This document shows, piece after piece, positions 44,559-54,225 of a stretch of DNA of 64,000 nucleotides. Position 1 is the stretch's first letter. The number at the start of each line of letters is the position of its first letter. Where the stretch lies: the NCBI GenBank assembly GCA_023411375.1, contig JAEYOW010000022.1:1-64000 (forward strand). Direction: 5' to 3'. The notes beneath the pieces were generated by a model that was not told the origin of the DNA, ran no database searches, and saw only the letters and a list, made by a program, of their open reading frames with translations. The position numbers and the translations under genes were made by a program. Source of the stretch: Bacillota bacterium (GTDB lineage: Bacteria; Bacillota; Clostridia; Christensenellales; Aristaeellaceae).

Positions 44559-46139
44559 TTACATGTACCACCAGGTAATAATGAAAACGGAGGTGCCTAT
44601 TTGAATGTTATCGTTTTGATGCAATTGAATCTCACTGGTGATTCTGTTATTATTCACCTTTGTCCCGTTTCTGGAATTCTGATCTTCAATCAGCATCAAC
44701 CCATCGCGCCATTTAAGCATAAGCTGCCGTTCGGAGATGGATTTATCCCCATTATCCAGCGCCAGCTGTGTACTCTTTCCAGGCCGCCCAACCAAAAGGG
44801 TTTCATCCATTGCGCTTTCAAAATTCCGGCCGGTTCCCGCATCCTTCAATCGAACATGCAACGATTTACGAATGGCGACAGTTTCTTCACGCTCTTCCTC
44901 TTGCTGGGTCTGCTCCAGTTCCAGTCCTTGCGTTTGATCCTCAATCGGGGTTTTGACCTTGACTTTCTTGTTTTTTCGCGAGGAAATAAGCACAATCAAG
45001 AGAACAACCAATACCACTATGCCCGCTACAATTGCGATGCTAATGACAGCGTTTTCCATAAACGCCGTTTTAACCTGTTCCCAAAAGCTTGGAGGAGTGA
45101 CGATGTCGATAGCATCGGACGAGTCGGCGGTGTCGGTACCCGATGAATCAACAGTATTTTCAGGCGTTGGTTGCGGTGTATCAGTAGGAACGGGAACCAA
45201 CTGCGTTAGGGTACTGACAGGAATACTCATTTCATCAATCATTACTTTTCCCGCGTTGGTTGTAAAGCTTACAGACAAAGCCGCATCGGTCTGGAAGCTT
45301 TGTCCGCCGGCGGGGAGCATGTTGAGCAGATAGAACGCGGCTTCATTGTCTGCAATCGATTGCGAAATCTCGGATGCACTCATGCTATCTCTCAGTCCCC
45401 AAACAAAATCAATGCCGCCCTTTGCGTTGCGCGCCAACACGCCCAAAGCGGTTGCTTTATTACGAAGGTTTTGATTGTTGCTGTCCGTTACCATAGCAAC
45501 GGTATAAATACACATATCGCTTACGGCGGCTTTGGCTTCCACCTCCTCCTGCGTGCGGGTTCCGGTGGAGTCATTTCCAGCGGAAAGCACAACCAGGCAA
45601 CCGCGATTCTTTGCGTTGGCATCGATTTGCTGATTGTCAACAGCATCAACAATCCCCTCATAAAGAAAATTGTTGTTTTGCAGCTTTTCCGCCCCATCAA
45701 TCTGCCGGAAAAGGCTTTCTTTATCGGACGATAATACAATAGAGCCTGCGTTTTCTTGCGTAAGAATTACCGCGGCATTGTCGTTGGCCCCCATTTGGTT
45801 GACAATCTCATGCGCGATTTGACGGGCGTCCTTTAGTGCGTTGGCATTCATCCTTCTCGAGGTATCTATCACGATATAATAGCTTGTGCCGTAATCAGCT
45901 TTTGATAACGCGGTGAGCGTCAATTGCTCTACGGGCTGTAAGCCGAGTGTCGCGGAAAAGTTGTCGGCTTCGATACGGCTCGTATCATCCGCATAGACCA
46001 ACACCTTTAGCTCCTCATTTTGAACGGAGGACTTAACGATTTGGAAATAAACTCCACCTGCCGCGCTGGCACTGACAGCAATACATAAGACGAACATAAA
46101 CACAAGCGAGATTGATAAAAATCTGCATATTTTTTTCAT
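44559..46139 (-). CDS. Membrane vWA protein with cytoplasmic FHA domain
   Basis: 526 residues. Signal peptide (1-26), a von Willebrand A domain (about 75-290) outside the cell, a Pro/Thr/Ser linker, one membrane helix (about 365-390), a charged segment (EQTQQEEEREETVAIRK) and a C-terminal FHA domain (LLVGRPGKSTQ, SISERQLML, DQNSRNGTKVNN). The metal-site motif is DTSRR instead of DxSxS, so metal-dependent binding may be altered. An external sensor tied to an internal phospho-Thr reader suggests signalling across the membrane. The start overlaps the previous kinase stop (ATGA), so the two are coupled. Confidence 0.82.
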   Translation of the reverse strand: MKKICRFLSISLVFMFVLCIAVSASAAGGVYFQIVKSSVQNEELKVLVYADDTSRIEADNFSATLGLQPVEQLTLTALSKADYGTSYYIVIDTSRRMNANALKDARQIAHEIVNQMGANDNAAVILTQENAGSIVLSSDKESLFRQIDGAEKLQNNNFLYEGIVDAVDNQQIDANAKNRGCLVVLSAGNDSTGTRTQEEVEAKAAVSDMCIYTVAMVTDSNNQNLRNKATALGVLARNAKGGIDFVWGLRDSMSASEISQSIADNEAAFYLLNMLPAGGQSFQTDAALSVSFTTNAGKVMIDEMSIPVSTLTQLVPVPTDTPQPTPENTVDSSGTDTADSSDAIDIVTPPSFWEQVKTAFMENAVISIAIVAGIVVLVVLLIVLISSRKNKKVKVKTPIEDQTQGLELEQTQQEEEREETVAIRKSLHVRLKDAGTGRNFESAMDETLLVGRPGKSTQLALDNGDKSISERQLMLKWRDGLMLIEDQNSRNGTKVNNNRITSEIQLHQNDNIQIGTSVFIITWWYM

Positions 46140-47977
46140 TGCGTATTCTTGCTCCTTTTGATTAACATCATTTTTTCCCGTCCAATCCGAAATTGCTCCC
46201 CGTCATGCAAGACATATTGTGCACTTTGTGGTATGGGCTTCCCCGTGCTTTCCAGAACGACACCCTCTAAGCCACCCCAATCCTCAATGGATACCAATCC
46301 CTCTGGTGTAATTCCAATGGCGCAATGAATGCGGCTTACTCCGGTTGTGTTTGGCGGAAACACCAGATTGCATTTTCCAGCGTCTCTTCCCAGAATGCAA
46401 CCTCCTTCGTCCAGCGGGACAATCATACCGGCATAGCATCCTTCCAGCATTTGCAATGCCCATGCTTCTTTGAGTCGCGCACGCTGTGGCACATCGTCCT
46501 TATCGACCAACTCATATCCGCATAATTGATCCGGCAGGGAGCGGTTCCATCGGCCTGACAAATTCATTGCCAGGCTTGTCGCTGCCATTGGCGGGAACAG
46601 CGCAAATGCGTTCCGTAATAACAGCCCCCCAACAGAAAACCCGTCTTTCTTTTGAGAAATCAGTCTTTGGCGCAACAGGATTTCGCCTGGAGAAGCGTGG
46701 AAATCGCTGATTTGCAGAGCGGTGTTTAGCAACACGCCAATGGAAAATCCGTAAAGCAGATATTCCCACGAACCTGTGATACAGGCGAGCAGCGCAGGAA
46801 GCCCTTGGAAGATCGCCAAATCGAGCAGCATTGCATAGAAAGGCGCTTTGTGAGTGGATTTTAATTGTAATGCAGACTCGGGTTTGACAACGTTTTGCAA
46901 CGGCTTTTGATCTGGAATTTTACCGGGTTTGATGTTGGGATACTTGGCATACATAGCAGTCTGCTCAGCTATGGGCAGCACGCTGATAAGAGCGTCAGCA
47001 AATTCCAACATTGTAGTAAAGCGTTCTGTTGGCTGTAAAGCCATTGCTTTGAATATAACTGCTTGTTGCTGGGGTGTACACTTTGCCGAACTGTCTGCCG
47101 GTGAAAGCAAGGAAGAACCTGTGATGCGCTCCTGTGCGGAAATGGGAGGCTTCCCCAGCAAACAGCGGTACATTGTAGCGCCAAAAGCATAGACATCACT
47201 CCATGTCCCTTGGTTTTCCCCTTTGCGCGAATTTGTGAACTGCTCAATCGGTGCATAGCGCATTTTCAACAATGGTGTAAAAGACACGGAAATGTTGCTA
47301 TAGGCAGCGCGGGCCGAACCAAAATCGATCAGCTTGGCTGAAATTCCATCCCCATCCTTTCCGTCGCAAATATAAATGTTGTCTGGACTGATGTCGCGGT
47401 GCAATATACCCAGCGCGTGTACTTTAGCCAATCCCACCACAACCGGCATTAGCAATACAAGCATTTCTTTGTAACTGATCCGGCTGTTTTTTTGGCTGGA
47501 AAGGTAACGCAGCAGATCCATACCTTCCAAAAATGGCATCACATAATAGGCGGTGTTATTTGCATCAAAACTGTCAACGCACTGGCATACCTCGGGAATG
47601 CCGTGTAATGCCTTGAGCGCTTCGACCTCGATATGGAAATGCTTCAGGCCATAAGTAAATGGTTCTGGGTTGACACAGCTGAGGGTAAGCCGGCCGTTTT
47701 CTCTGGTACAATCGTTACTTGGCATGTATTCCTTGACGACAACCCGTTGATCAAGTTGTAAATCAAGGGCCAGGTATGTTACTCCATACCCACCGCACCC
47801 AAGCATGTTTCCGATCAGGTAGCGCCCGTTTAAAATGGTTTTGATCGGCATGGCTCTGATATTGTCTTGCTTGAATGTACACGGAGAATGGCAGTGGGGA
47901 CAAACACTTGGTTGGCTATCATGCACTTGCATACAGTGGTAGCAAACTTGATTCGGATCAATCATGATCTGGCGCAT
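46136..47977 (-). CDS. Ser/Thr kinase with zinc ribbon, RDD-like membrane region and FHA domain
   Basis: 613 residues. A zinc ribbon (CYHCMQVH...CPHCHSP) leads to a kinase with GCGGYGVTYLA, VVVKEYMPS, HRDISPDNIYI and DFGSAR. Three or four membrane helices (about 385-490) with LLRQRLISQKKDG resemble an RDD-type region. The C-terminal FHA domain (about 515-605) has CILGRDAGKCNLVFPP and GVSRIHCAIGI. It is the only kinase here that also reads phospho-Thr, so it may bind autophosphorylated kinases. Two possible starts (47977 and 47965) share the GAGGGAG ribosome site, and neither has ideal spacing. Confidence 0.85.
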   Translation of the reverse strand: MRQIMIDPNQVCYHCMQVHDSQPSVCPHCHSPCTFKQDNIRAMPIKTILNGRYLIGNMLGCGGYGVTYLALDLQLDQRVVVKEYMPSNDCTRENGRLTLSCVNPEPFTYGLKHFHIEVEALKALHGIPEVCQCVDSFDANNTAYYVMPFLEGMDLLRYLSSQKNSRISYKEMLVLLMPVVVGLAKVHALGILHRDISPDNIYICDGKDGDGISAKLIDFGSARAAYSNISVSFTPLLKMRYAPIEQFTNSRKGENQGTWSDVYAFGATMYRCLLGKPPISAQERITGSSLLSPADSSAKCTPQQQAVIFKAMALQPTERFTTMLEFADALISVLPIAEQTAMYAKYPNIKPGKIPDQKPLQNVVKPESALQLKSTHKAPFYAMLLDLAIFQGLPALLACITGSWEYLLYGFSIGVLLNTALQISDFHASPGEILLRQRLISQKKDGFSVGGLLLRNAFALFPPMAATSLAMNLSGRWNRSLPDQLCGYELVDKDDVPQRARLKEAWALQMLEGCYAGMIVPLDEGGCILGRDAGKCNLVFPPNTTGVSRIHCAIGITPEGLVSIEDWGGLEGVVLESTGKPIPQSAQYVLHDGEQFRIGREKMMLIKRSKNTQ

Positions 47978-48001
47978 CTCCCTCTTGTGGTTGCGTTCGG
48001 C

Positions 48002-48658
48002 CTACATTTCCTTGTTCCACACAAACCGGTCGCCGCAGAATGGTACAAAAACAAAAGTGCTCTGCCCAATCTCCAGTTGGTCAAAGGATTCCAGCTTGGC
48101 GCTGTTCAGCAATGGATTCTCATTATGGTATGTTACGTTTTTGCTCTCGCCAGCCGTCACAAAGAATTGATTGTGCTTTATATCATAAGTGATTTTTAGA
48201 TGCTTGTTGGAGGTGACCTGAAAATCTTTTGACAGGCAAATATCCGAATGTATATCTCGCCCCACAAAGTTATTGTTTGGATAAATGACGAATGATTGTC
48301 CCAAAAATAATCCCTTCGTGCATACCAGCCATCCGACTGTGGGGCGAATATTGGCTTCGGTTTGTTGACCATTATCCATATCAGGTGCGAATAGTGTTGG
48401 CGCAGGCGTAGTATGCCCGCCTAATTCGTCCTCGTCCACGGGTTGGGTTGGCTGTAGGCTTACCGTTTCGTCGCGCCTCTGATCACCCATTGGCACTGTT
48501 TGCCCATAAGGATTCGAGGGATTGTTTTGCCACCCTTGAGAGGCGGCGTTATCCCGCAAACGGTCCACGCCTCCTGTCGCGCCATCGCAAATCGGGCAAG
48601 AAGGATACATGGATGGGTCCCAATAGTGTCCATTCTCGCATTTGTTTAAGGTTGTCAT
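48002..48658 (-). CDS. Zinc-ribbon/FHA adaptor protein
   Basis: 218 residues, soluble. An N-terminal single-zinc motif (CENGHYWDPSMYPSCPICD) is followed by a disordered Pro/Gln/Thr linker that includes NPYGQTVP, and a C-terminal FHA domain (about 118-215: FVGRDIHSDICL, TSNKHLKITYD). With no other domain it is best seen as an adaptor for phosphorylated partners. AAAGGAAG precedes the ATG. Gaps to neighbours are 24 and 42 bases, in one operon. Confidence 0.78.
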   Translation of the reverse strand: MTTLNKCENGHYWDPSMYPSCPICDGATGGVDRLRDNAASQGWQNNPSNPYGQTVPMGDQRRDETVSLQPTQPVDEDELGGHTTPAPTLFAPDMDNGQQTEANIRPTVGWLVCTKGLFLGQSFVIYPNNNFVGRDIHSDICLSKDFQVTSNKHLKITYDIKHNQFFVTAGESKNVTYHNENPLLNSAKLESFDQLEIGQSTFVFVPFCGDRFVWNKEM

Positions 48659-48700
48659 TTTTCATTCTTCCTTTCAAATCGTAATATTTTTGATTGCTGC

Positions 48701-50113
48701 TTACTGGATGGTAAACGTGTTTTGCTCCGAACCAACAGAAATGGCTTCCCCACGATGAATGACGACCCGTTGACGCTGGGGCAGCTTGCGGGTGCCGTTG
48801 AACGTACCATAGGTGGAACCAAGGTCTTCCAGTGTCACCTGCTTTCCATCAAAGTATACCGTACAGTGCTCTTTGCTCACTCCCTTTGCGGTAGGTGGGA
48901 ATATCACCTGGCAGCTTGAGGCGTTTCGACCTATGGTAAGCCTGGAAGTAAGCTCGTAACGTCTGGACGCCAAATCGCCCTTTACCCATACCAAAACGCG
49001 GTGGTTAGCTTGCGCAGGACGGGTGGGATTAAGCGGGCCGGCAGGCGCCTCTTTTTTTCGCAGCTTGGGTAAAACCAAGACGGCGGATATGCCAATGATT
49101 CCAAGCGCCACGATCGCCGTTACAACCACCAACGCCGTTTGATTTTCGGGGGTAGGAGTGGGGGCTTCTGTGATTTGCGGGGTAACTTGCGGGGTTTCGG
49201 TGGATATGGGCGCGGATGCCTCCGACACGGAAGCTAAGCCATAGGGGATTTCCATACGATCGAGCGCCGCGATAATCTCATCGCTGGCCACGGCAAAATT
49301 CGCGTTTTGGATGCTCGTATCGGCTTTTACTGAAAACGTAGGCATACCAACAACATAGCCGTTTGCGTCAATCAACGCGCCTCCTGAGTTGCCGCCATTG
49401 ATAGGTGCGTTTATTTGCACAAACTTGCAAGCGTCGTTTTCGGCCAACCGGCTCACGGTGCCGTCGGTCACTGTCATGCTGTCAGGATCCGACCGCAGCC
49501 GTTCGCTGTCCGCGGTCGTGGTAACGTAATCTGAAATACCGGGAAAACCGATGCAAAAAATGGGTTCTCCCTGGCTTACGTCGGCGCTGGAACGAAAGGT
49601 TGCGGGCACCCGTTTTGTGCTTTGATTCGGCAATTTGATGATGGCCATGTCCTTCGACACAGCATCGGCGCCAAAATCCTTCACAACGCTCACTTCAACC
49701 ATGTCGTTGATATCATTAAAAACAATGTAGTAGCGTACCGTGAATGTTGAGCTTTTATAAATCTCTGTCACCAGCTCCTCCAGCGGCATGTCTATTTCCA
49801 AGCTCTTGGCGACAGCAATGCAAATATCAATAAAGTCTTCCTCGTCATAATTGACCACATGACTGTTTGTTACAAAGAACTCTACCGGTTGCCCCGGTTT
49901 GCCCAGCGCAACGGCGCTACCCCCGCCCGCTGCGACTTCCTTTTCGCTAAAATTCAAAACAGGGCATGTCATATATATTGACGAATACACGCGCGCAACG
50001 GATTGCTTGCCGATGTCAACCACAGAGGTTGCCAGGCCAATACTTTGTATGCAGATAAACAACCCCGCCAACAAGCAACACAGAACCCTCCGACTTCTTT
50101 TTAACCCAAACAT
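48701..50113 (-). CDS. Membrane-anchored trypsin-like protease with cytoplasmic FHA domain
   Basis: 470 residues. Signal peptide (1-28) and an HtrA-type chymotrypsin fold outside the cell with the triad His (TNSHVV), Asp (KDMAIIKLP) and Ser (GGNSGGAL). A Pro/Thr linker, one membrane helix (about 328-350) and a cytoplasmic FHA domain (TIGRNASSCQVIFPP, KGVSKEHCTVYF, STYGTFNG) follow. There is no PDZ domain. The layout matches the vWA-FHA protein in the operon, with protease in place of sensor, so phospho-Thr inside may position or switch the protease outside. Confidence 0.85.
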   Translation of the reverse strand: MFGLKRSRRVLCCLLAGLFICIQSIGLATSVVDIGKQSVARVYSSIYMTCPVLNFSEKEVAAGGGSAVALGKPGQPVEFFVTNSHVVNYDEEDFIDICIAVAKSLEIDMPLEELVTEIYKSSTFTVRYYIVFNDINDMVEVSVVKDFGADAVSKDMAIIKLPNQSTKRVPATFRSSADVSQGEPIFCIGFPGISDYVTTTADSERLRSDPDSMTVTDGTVSRLAENDACKFVQINAPINGGNSGGALIDANGYVVGMPTFSVKADTSIQNANFAVASDEIIAALDRMEIPYGLASVSEASAPISTETPQVTPQITEAPTPTPENQTALVVVTAIVALGIIGISAVLVLPKLRKKEAPAGPLNPTRPAQANHRVLVWVKGDLASRRYELTSRLTIGRNASSCQVIFPPTAKGVSKEHCTVYFDGKQVTLEDLGSTYGTFNGTRKLPQRQRVVIHRGEAISVGSEQNTFTIQ

Positions 50114-50135
50114 ATCCGCTCCCCCTCTTTCGTTC

Positions 50136-51392
50136 CTATATTTCCAAAATGGCGATGGTTAAATTGTCCTGATGCGCTCTACCCTTGGCGAGCACGCTTT
50201 GTTGCACAGCCTGGGCTGCCTGCATGGGTTCCCGAAGCAACAAGGGGATGATTTCCGCTTCTGTAAGGGTATTATAGACACCGTCGCTCATAAGCACCAC
50301 TTTATCCCCCGGATAAATATCGATGGCGGCTGTATTGCGGTCAATATCAATATTGCCGTCCATGCCGATATAGCTGGTAAGCGCTTTACGCTGCTTGTTG
50401 CCCTGTGCGCTTTCGGCGGACAATACGCCGTTTGTGACCATCTCATCCAGCTGCTTGCCATATACATGCTCCCGGTTGAGTTGGATCATGCCGCCGTTTC
50501 TAAGCAGGCAAATGCGGCTGTCCCCCACGGATAAAAAGTACAGTCTGCTTTGATGAATCAACGCCGCCACAACGGTTGAACCACCTTTGGACGCGCCCTG
50601 TTGCGCCCTGCCGGCAGCCTCGATAGCGGCCTTTAATAAATGCAGCAATAATTTGGCGGGGTCCTCCGAAGGCTGCATTTCGGAGAAACGGGCTTGCATT
50701 TCATGCACCACCGCATTAGAAATCACATCACCGTTGGACATACCTCCCATGCCGTCCGCTAAAACCACCAGTACTCCTTTTTCATTAAGCATCTTGGCGT
50801 CATAAATGTCCGAAATTCCAAAACAATCCTGTTGGGATTCCCGGTTTCCAATATGCTGGGCATTCCCAATGGCAATGGACGGCCGTGCATAGGGCACGCT
50901 GTTCACACAATTTGAACCGGCGGGTTGCGTTGCGGTTAAGCGGCGTTCGTCTGTGGCTTTGCTCATATGCGCTTTTTTTCTGCTTTTACGAAGCAAAAAA
51001 CCAAACACAGCCACCAACAAAACCAGCACGACGCCAAGGCCTACCCAAAGGAGTGATCCATACGGATCGGTGTTATTGATATCATCGCGTGGAGTAACGT
51101 CGACTTCCTGGGAGGCTGTGGTTATCGGTTCATTGTTACCGGCTTCTGGGCTTGCCACTTGCTCTGCCGTGCCCTGTTCCTGCTCGTGACCATCAATCGC
51201 CGGCTGTGCGTCCGCTTCCCCGGCTTCGGTGTTGAAGGTGGTAACTGTGGTGGTGTCAGCCGCCTGCTTGTCTGCCGCGTCCTTTTCCACGGACTCATTG
51301 CCAGGAATGGCGTTATCCGTTCCAAAGGCTGTGGTTTCTCCCTGCGGCGCCGCTGTCGTCTTATTCGGATTCATCGTTATCGTTTGTTCCAC
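50136..51392 (-). CDS. Membrane PP2C-type Ser/Thr phosphatase
   Basis: 418 residues. A disordered acidic N-terminus (about 1-112), one membrane helix (about 113-135) with a following RKSRKK, then a cytoplasmic PP2C catalytic domain with QQDCFG, the metal motif ADGMGGM, SVGDSRI, SDGVY and HQDNLT. It should remove phosphates added by the operon's kinases. The start is GTG 51392, with GAGGAGG 8 bases upstream. It is 18 bases from the soluble PP2C gene. Confidence 0.9.
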   Translation of the reverse strand: MEQTITMNPNKTTAAPQGETTAFGTDNAIPGNESVEKDAADKQAADTTTVTTFNTEAGEADAQPAIDGHEQEQGTAEQVASPEAGNNEPITTASQEVDVTPRDDINNTDPYGSLLWVGLGVVLVLLVAVFGFLLRKSRKKAHMSKATDERRLTATQPAGSNCVNSVPYARPSIAIGNAQHIGNRESQQDCFGISDIYDAKMLNEKGVLVVLADGMGGMSNGDVISNAVVHEMQARFSEMQPSEDPAKLLLHLLKAAIEAAGRAQQGASKGGSTVVAALIHQSRLYFLSVGDSRICLLRNGGMIQLNREHVYGKQLDEMVTNGVLSAESAQGNKQRKALTSYIGMDGNIDIDRNTAAIDIYPGDKVVLMSDGVYNTLTEAEIIPLLLREPMQAAQAVQQSVLAKGRAHQDNLTIAILEI

Positions 51393-51410
51393 GGGTTCGT
51401 CCTCCTCATA

Positions 51411-52172
51411 TTATCCAATTTTGATGGCCAGCACGGTTGCATTATCTTGATGCTTCTGTTTTTTTGTTTGTATTCTTTGGATGAGCTGAGCCGTCATCTG
51501 CTGCGGTGTATCGCTTTTACAAATGCAGTCGGCCATTTCTTTCTGTGAAAGCGTACCCGTAACGCCGTCGCTCATGAGCAGCACCACGTCGTTTGGAAGA
51601 CAATGGATGGGGCTTTCGGCAAGGTCCACATGCTTGATTCGCTCATCGCCGATAAAGCTGTTAATGGCATGACGATAGGCGTTGTTCTCGGCATCCTCCC
51701 AGCTTAACAAGCCGCTGCACACTTTTTCGTCCATAAGCGTACCCAGGGTATGCTGCCGGTTCAGCTGCAGTATCGTTCCGCCACGATAGAGGTAAATACT
51801 GCTATCCCCAACCGAGGCGATCCATAAGCAGCGTCCATGGATTGCGGCCATGACAACCGTTGTCCCCCCTTGCTCTTCTTCGCTTTGCAGCTTTTGCGTT
51901 TGTTCGTTTGCCGCAAGCAGCAGCCGAAGCAGAAGCGCTGGGGTATCTGCTTCCGCACTATGAACGAATGCGGATAGAATGGTTTGCAACGCTAATTGAC
52001 TAAACCGTTCGCCGTTTGCCATGCCACCCATACCATCCGTCACCACCCCCAGGATGCTTTGCTCCTTAGGGTGAACGGCCAGGCCGGCGGCGTCCTGTTG
52101 GGTGGTTCTGTCCCCTTGCCATTGGGCAATGCCATATTGAATGGATGGGGGAAGCTGCATTTTGTAAGACAT
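51411..52172 (-). CDS. Soluble PP2C-type Ser/Thr phosphatase
   Basis: 253 residues, just the catalytic domain: QQDAAGL, VTDGMGGMANGE, the SVGDSSIYLY strand, MSDGVTGTL and HQDNATV. All metal-binding Asp residues are present. Two phosphatases side by side, one in the membrane and one free, imply that different kinases or FHA partners are reset in different places. AAAGGAG precedes the ATG by 8 bases. Confidence 0.92.
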   Translation of the reverse strand: MSYKMQLPPSIQYGIAQWQGDRTTQQDAAGLAVHPKEQSILGVVTDGMGGMANGERFSQLALQTILSAFVHSAEADTPALLLRLLLAANEQTQKLQSEEEQGGTTVVMAAIHGRCLWIASVGDSSIYLYRGGTILQLNRQHTLGTLMDEKVCSGLLSWEDAENNAYRHAINSFIGDERIKHVDLAESPIHCLPNDVVLLMSDGVTGTLSQKEMADCICKSDTPQQMTAQLIQRIQTKKQKHQDNATVLAIKIG

Positions 52173-52249
52173 ATTGGTTCTCCTTTACAGAAACTCAAAA
52201 ATGGGCTTTTCTGTCGCAGTGCATGTGAGGCTGTTAACTGGGATGAGAT

Positions 52250-53896
52250 TCACAACCACATTCTAAACAAATATATTAAATGGAAGGTGCTGAATAAGAC
52301 ACTTGTCAAAACGACCCAGCGAGTGCCTCCCAGCAAACTCTTCGCCTTTCCGTTTTTGTTGCTGGGGATTGCTATCTTTTCGTCGACTAATCTCTCTTCA
52401 ACATTTGTAGTTGTTTTTTTAATCACTCGCAATGTCCCAATGCAATATAAACCAGAGATGACCGTTACAGCAATATCACAGCTTAGTGTTATCTCACGGA
52501 TGCTGGAGATACTAAAAGAACGGCTAAAGAGAAGGTGCATAGGTATGTAAAGCAAAGCATAAACAGCTATGGCACAGGTTGCCGTAATAATAATGAAACT
52601 GCGATGTTTTCCAAGCCTATATTCAATCGAAAATTTTTTGCTGTAAATCCAAGCCGTCGCAAACATGCTGACAATCAACTGAAGAGATTGAAGAATAGAT
52701 TTTATTTTAATGTTGAAGTCAAATATTTTAACCCTACAGAGTAAAAATATTATCACCATGGAAATCAATAAAACGATGACGGCTACCTTGGATGCCGGTT
52801 TAACAATACTCTCAAAAGTGGGATTTTTGCTCGTATCCTCTAGCGGGGTGACGGATAATGGCGTTGGTTTGGGCTTGGGCTCGGGCTTGTCGGGCGGTAC
52901 AGGCGCAGGCTTGGGCGGCGGGAATGCGCCGTTGTAAAGCTCATCGATAACCTGCTTAACGCTTTTGGTGCGTTTATCAATGCTTGTTTCTAAGCCGTGC
53001 AGCAGCGCCCGTTCCTGTTGCATGGTGATACCGGTAATCTGCTTGGTGGGCGGTACCAATACCTCCGTTTGCATAACCCGCTCTATTGCTTCAGGCGGCT
53101 TTTTCCCTATAATCGTTGCGTAAATGGTAGCGCACAGGGCATAAACATCGGTGAAGCCGCCCTGCTCGGCTTTTGCGGAATACTGCTCTGGAGGCGCGTA
53201 GCCATGCTTCAGATTAATGGTATAAGAATGCTCATCCTCCGCAAACTGACGGGCCGCGCCAAAATCAAGCAAGATCAAGCGGTTCTGCTTATTAATGATA
53301 ATATTGTCGGGGCTGATGTCCCGATGAATAATGTGCTGTTCATGCAAGGCCGCCAAATCCTCCATCAGCGGGCGGAACAGCGAAAGCGTTTCAGCTACCG
53401 GCAGGCGTCCGCCACGGTCCCGGATCTCCTGCAAAAGCGTTTTGCCTTGCACGAAATCCATAACGATATAAGCGGTTCCATGCTCCATAAAATAATCGCG
53501 CACATTCACAATTGACGGCATATCCGTAAACCGCGCCAGCATTTGTGCTTCGGCGAGAAATTTTTCACGTCCTCTTAAAAATGCAATCTCCCGCTCTCCC
53601 GTATAAGGGATCACCGAACGGTCACTGTGCGTGGTTCTGGTGGCACAATCTTTAGGATAGTATTCCTTTATCGCCACTTTCATAAGCAGATTTAAGTCCA
53701 GGCCTATATAGGTTATCCCAAATCCCCCTTGACCCAGCGCGCGTCCCACCAGGTATTTTCCATTCAGCACCGTATTGGGCAGTTGATCCGGAGCATCTGT
53801 TTTGACTTGATTGTCATAGTGGCATTTTGCGCAGACCGCCGAATCATCCTCGAGCGGTTCCATGCAATTCATGCAATAGTGTAGCATAATGTCCAT
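52250..53896 (-). CDS. Ser/Thr kinase with zinc ribbon and multi-helix membrane tail
   Basis: 548 residues. Zinc ribbon (HYCMNCMEPL...CAKCHYDN), kinase (GQGGFGITYIG, VAIKEYYP, HRDISPDNIII, DFGAARQF, GYAPPEQYS), a Pro/Lys linker (KPAPVPPDKPEPKPKP) and four or five membrane helices from about residue 380 to the end, with no recognisable outer domain. All catalytic residues are intact. The C-terminal membrane part is more AT-rich than the kinase and may have come from elsewhere. GGGAG lies upstream of ATG 53896. Confidence 0.9.
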   Translation of the reverse strand: MDIMLHYCMNCMEPLEDDSAVCAKCHYDNQVKTDAPDQLPNTVLNGKYLVGRALGQGGFGITYIGLDLNLLMKVAIKEYYPKDCATRTTHSDRSVIPYTGEREIAFLRGREKFLAEAQMLARFTDMPSIVNVRDYFMEHGTAYIVMDFVQGKTLLQEIRDRGGRLPVAETLSLFRPLMEDLAALHEQHIIHRDISPDNIIINKQNRLILLDFGAARQFAEDEHSYTINLKHGYAPPEQYSAKAEQGGFTDVYALCATIYATIIGKKPPEAIERVMQTEVLVPPTKQITGITMQQERALLHGLETSIDKRTKSVKQVIDELYNGAFPPPKPAPVPPDKPEPKPKPTPLSVTPLEDTSKNPTFESIVKPASKVAVIVLLISMVIIFLLCRVKIFDFNIKIKSILQSLQLIVSMFATAWIYSKKFSIEYRLGKHRSFIIITATCAIAVYALLYIPMHLLFSRSFSISSIREITLSCDIAVTVISGLYCIGTLRVIKKTTTNVEERLVDEKIAIPSNKNGKAKSLLGGTRWVVLTSVLFSTFHLIYLFRMWL

Positions 53897-54028
53897 TTCT
53901 CAATATCTCCCTGTTGTAATCAATTAAATGGCTTAAGAAATCAGATATGGCTGCATTCCGTTTTCACCCTTCTTGCAGCTTTTGCTTTGGTTCTTTCATT
54001 GAACTGCGCAACATCTCTTCCTGCCTAC

Positions 54029-54163
54029 CTAACCGCCAAGAGGGCCTGCCATGTCATAATTTACCGTGGCGCTGTCATAGCAACCGTTTTTACGCACAGC
54101 GCTATCAGGAGAAAGCGGTTCCATGCAGTTTCTACAATAATCGCTATGGCTGCGGATTTTCAT
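54029..54163 (-). pseudogene. Fragment of a kinase N-terminus
   Basis: Reading from ATG 54163 gives 44 codons including YCRNCMEPLSPDSAVRKNGCYD, clearly the zinc-ribbon start shared by the kinases on both sides, with the second pair of cysteines decayed. The kinase domain is gone. It occupies the 329-base gap between two kinase genes and records loss of another paralogue. Confidence 0.75.
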
Positions 54164-54225
54164 TCAATCACATCCCTTTGCTAGCTTTATTTGAAAGCCA
54201 TACCTGTAACTTGACTTTGTCCGTG

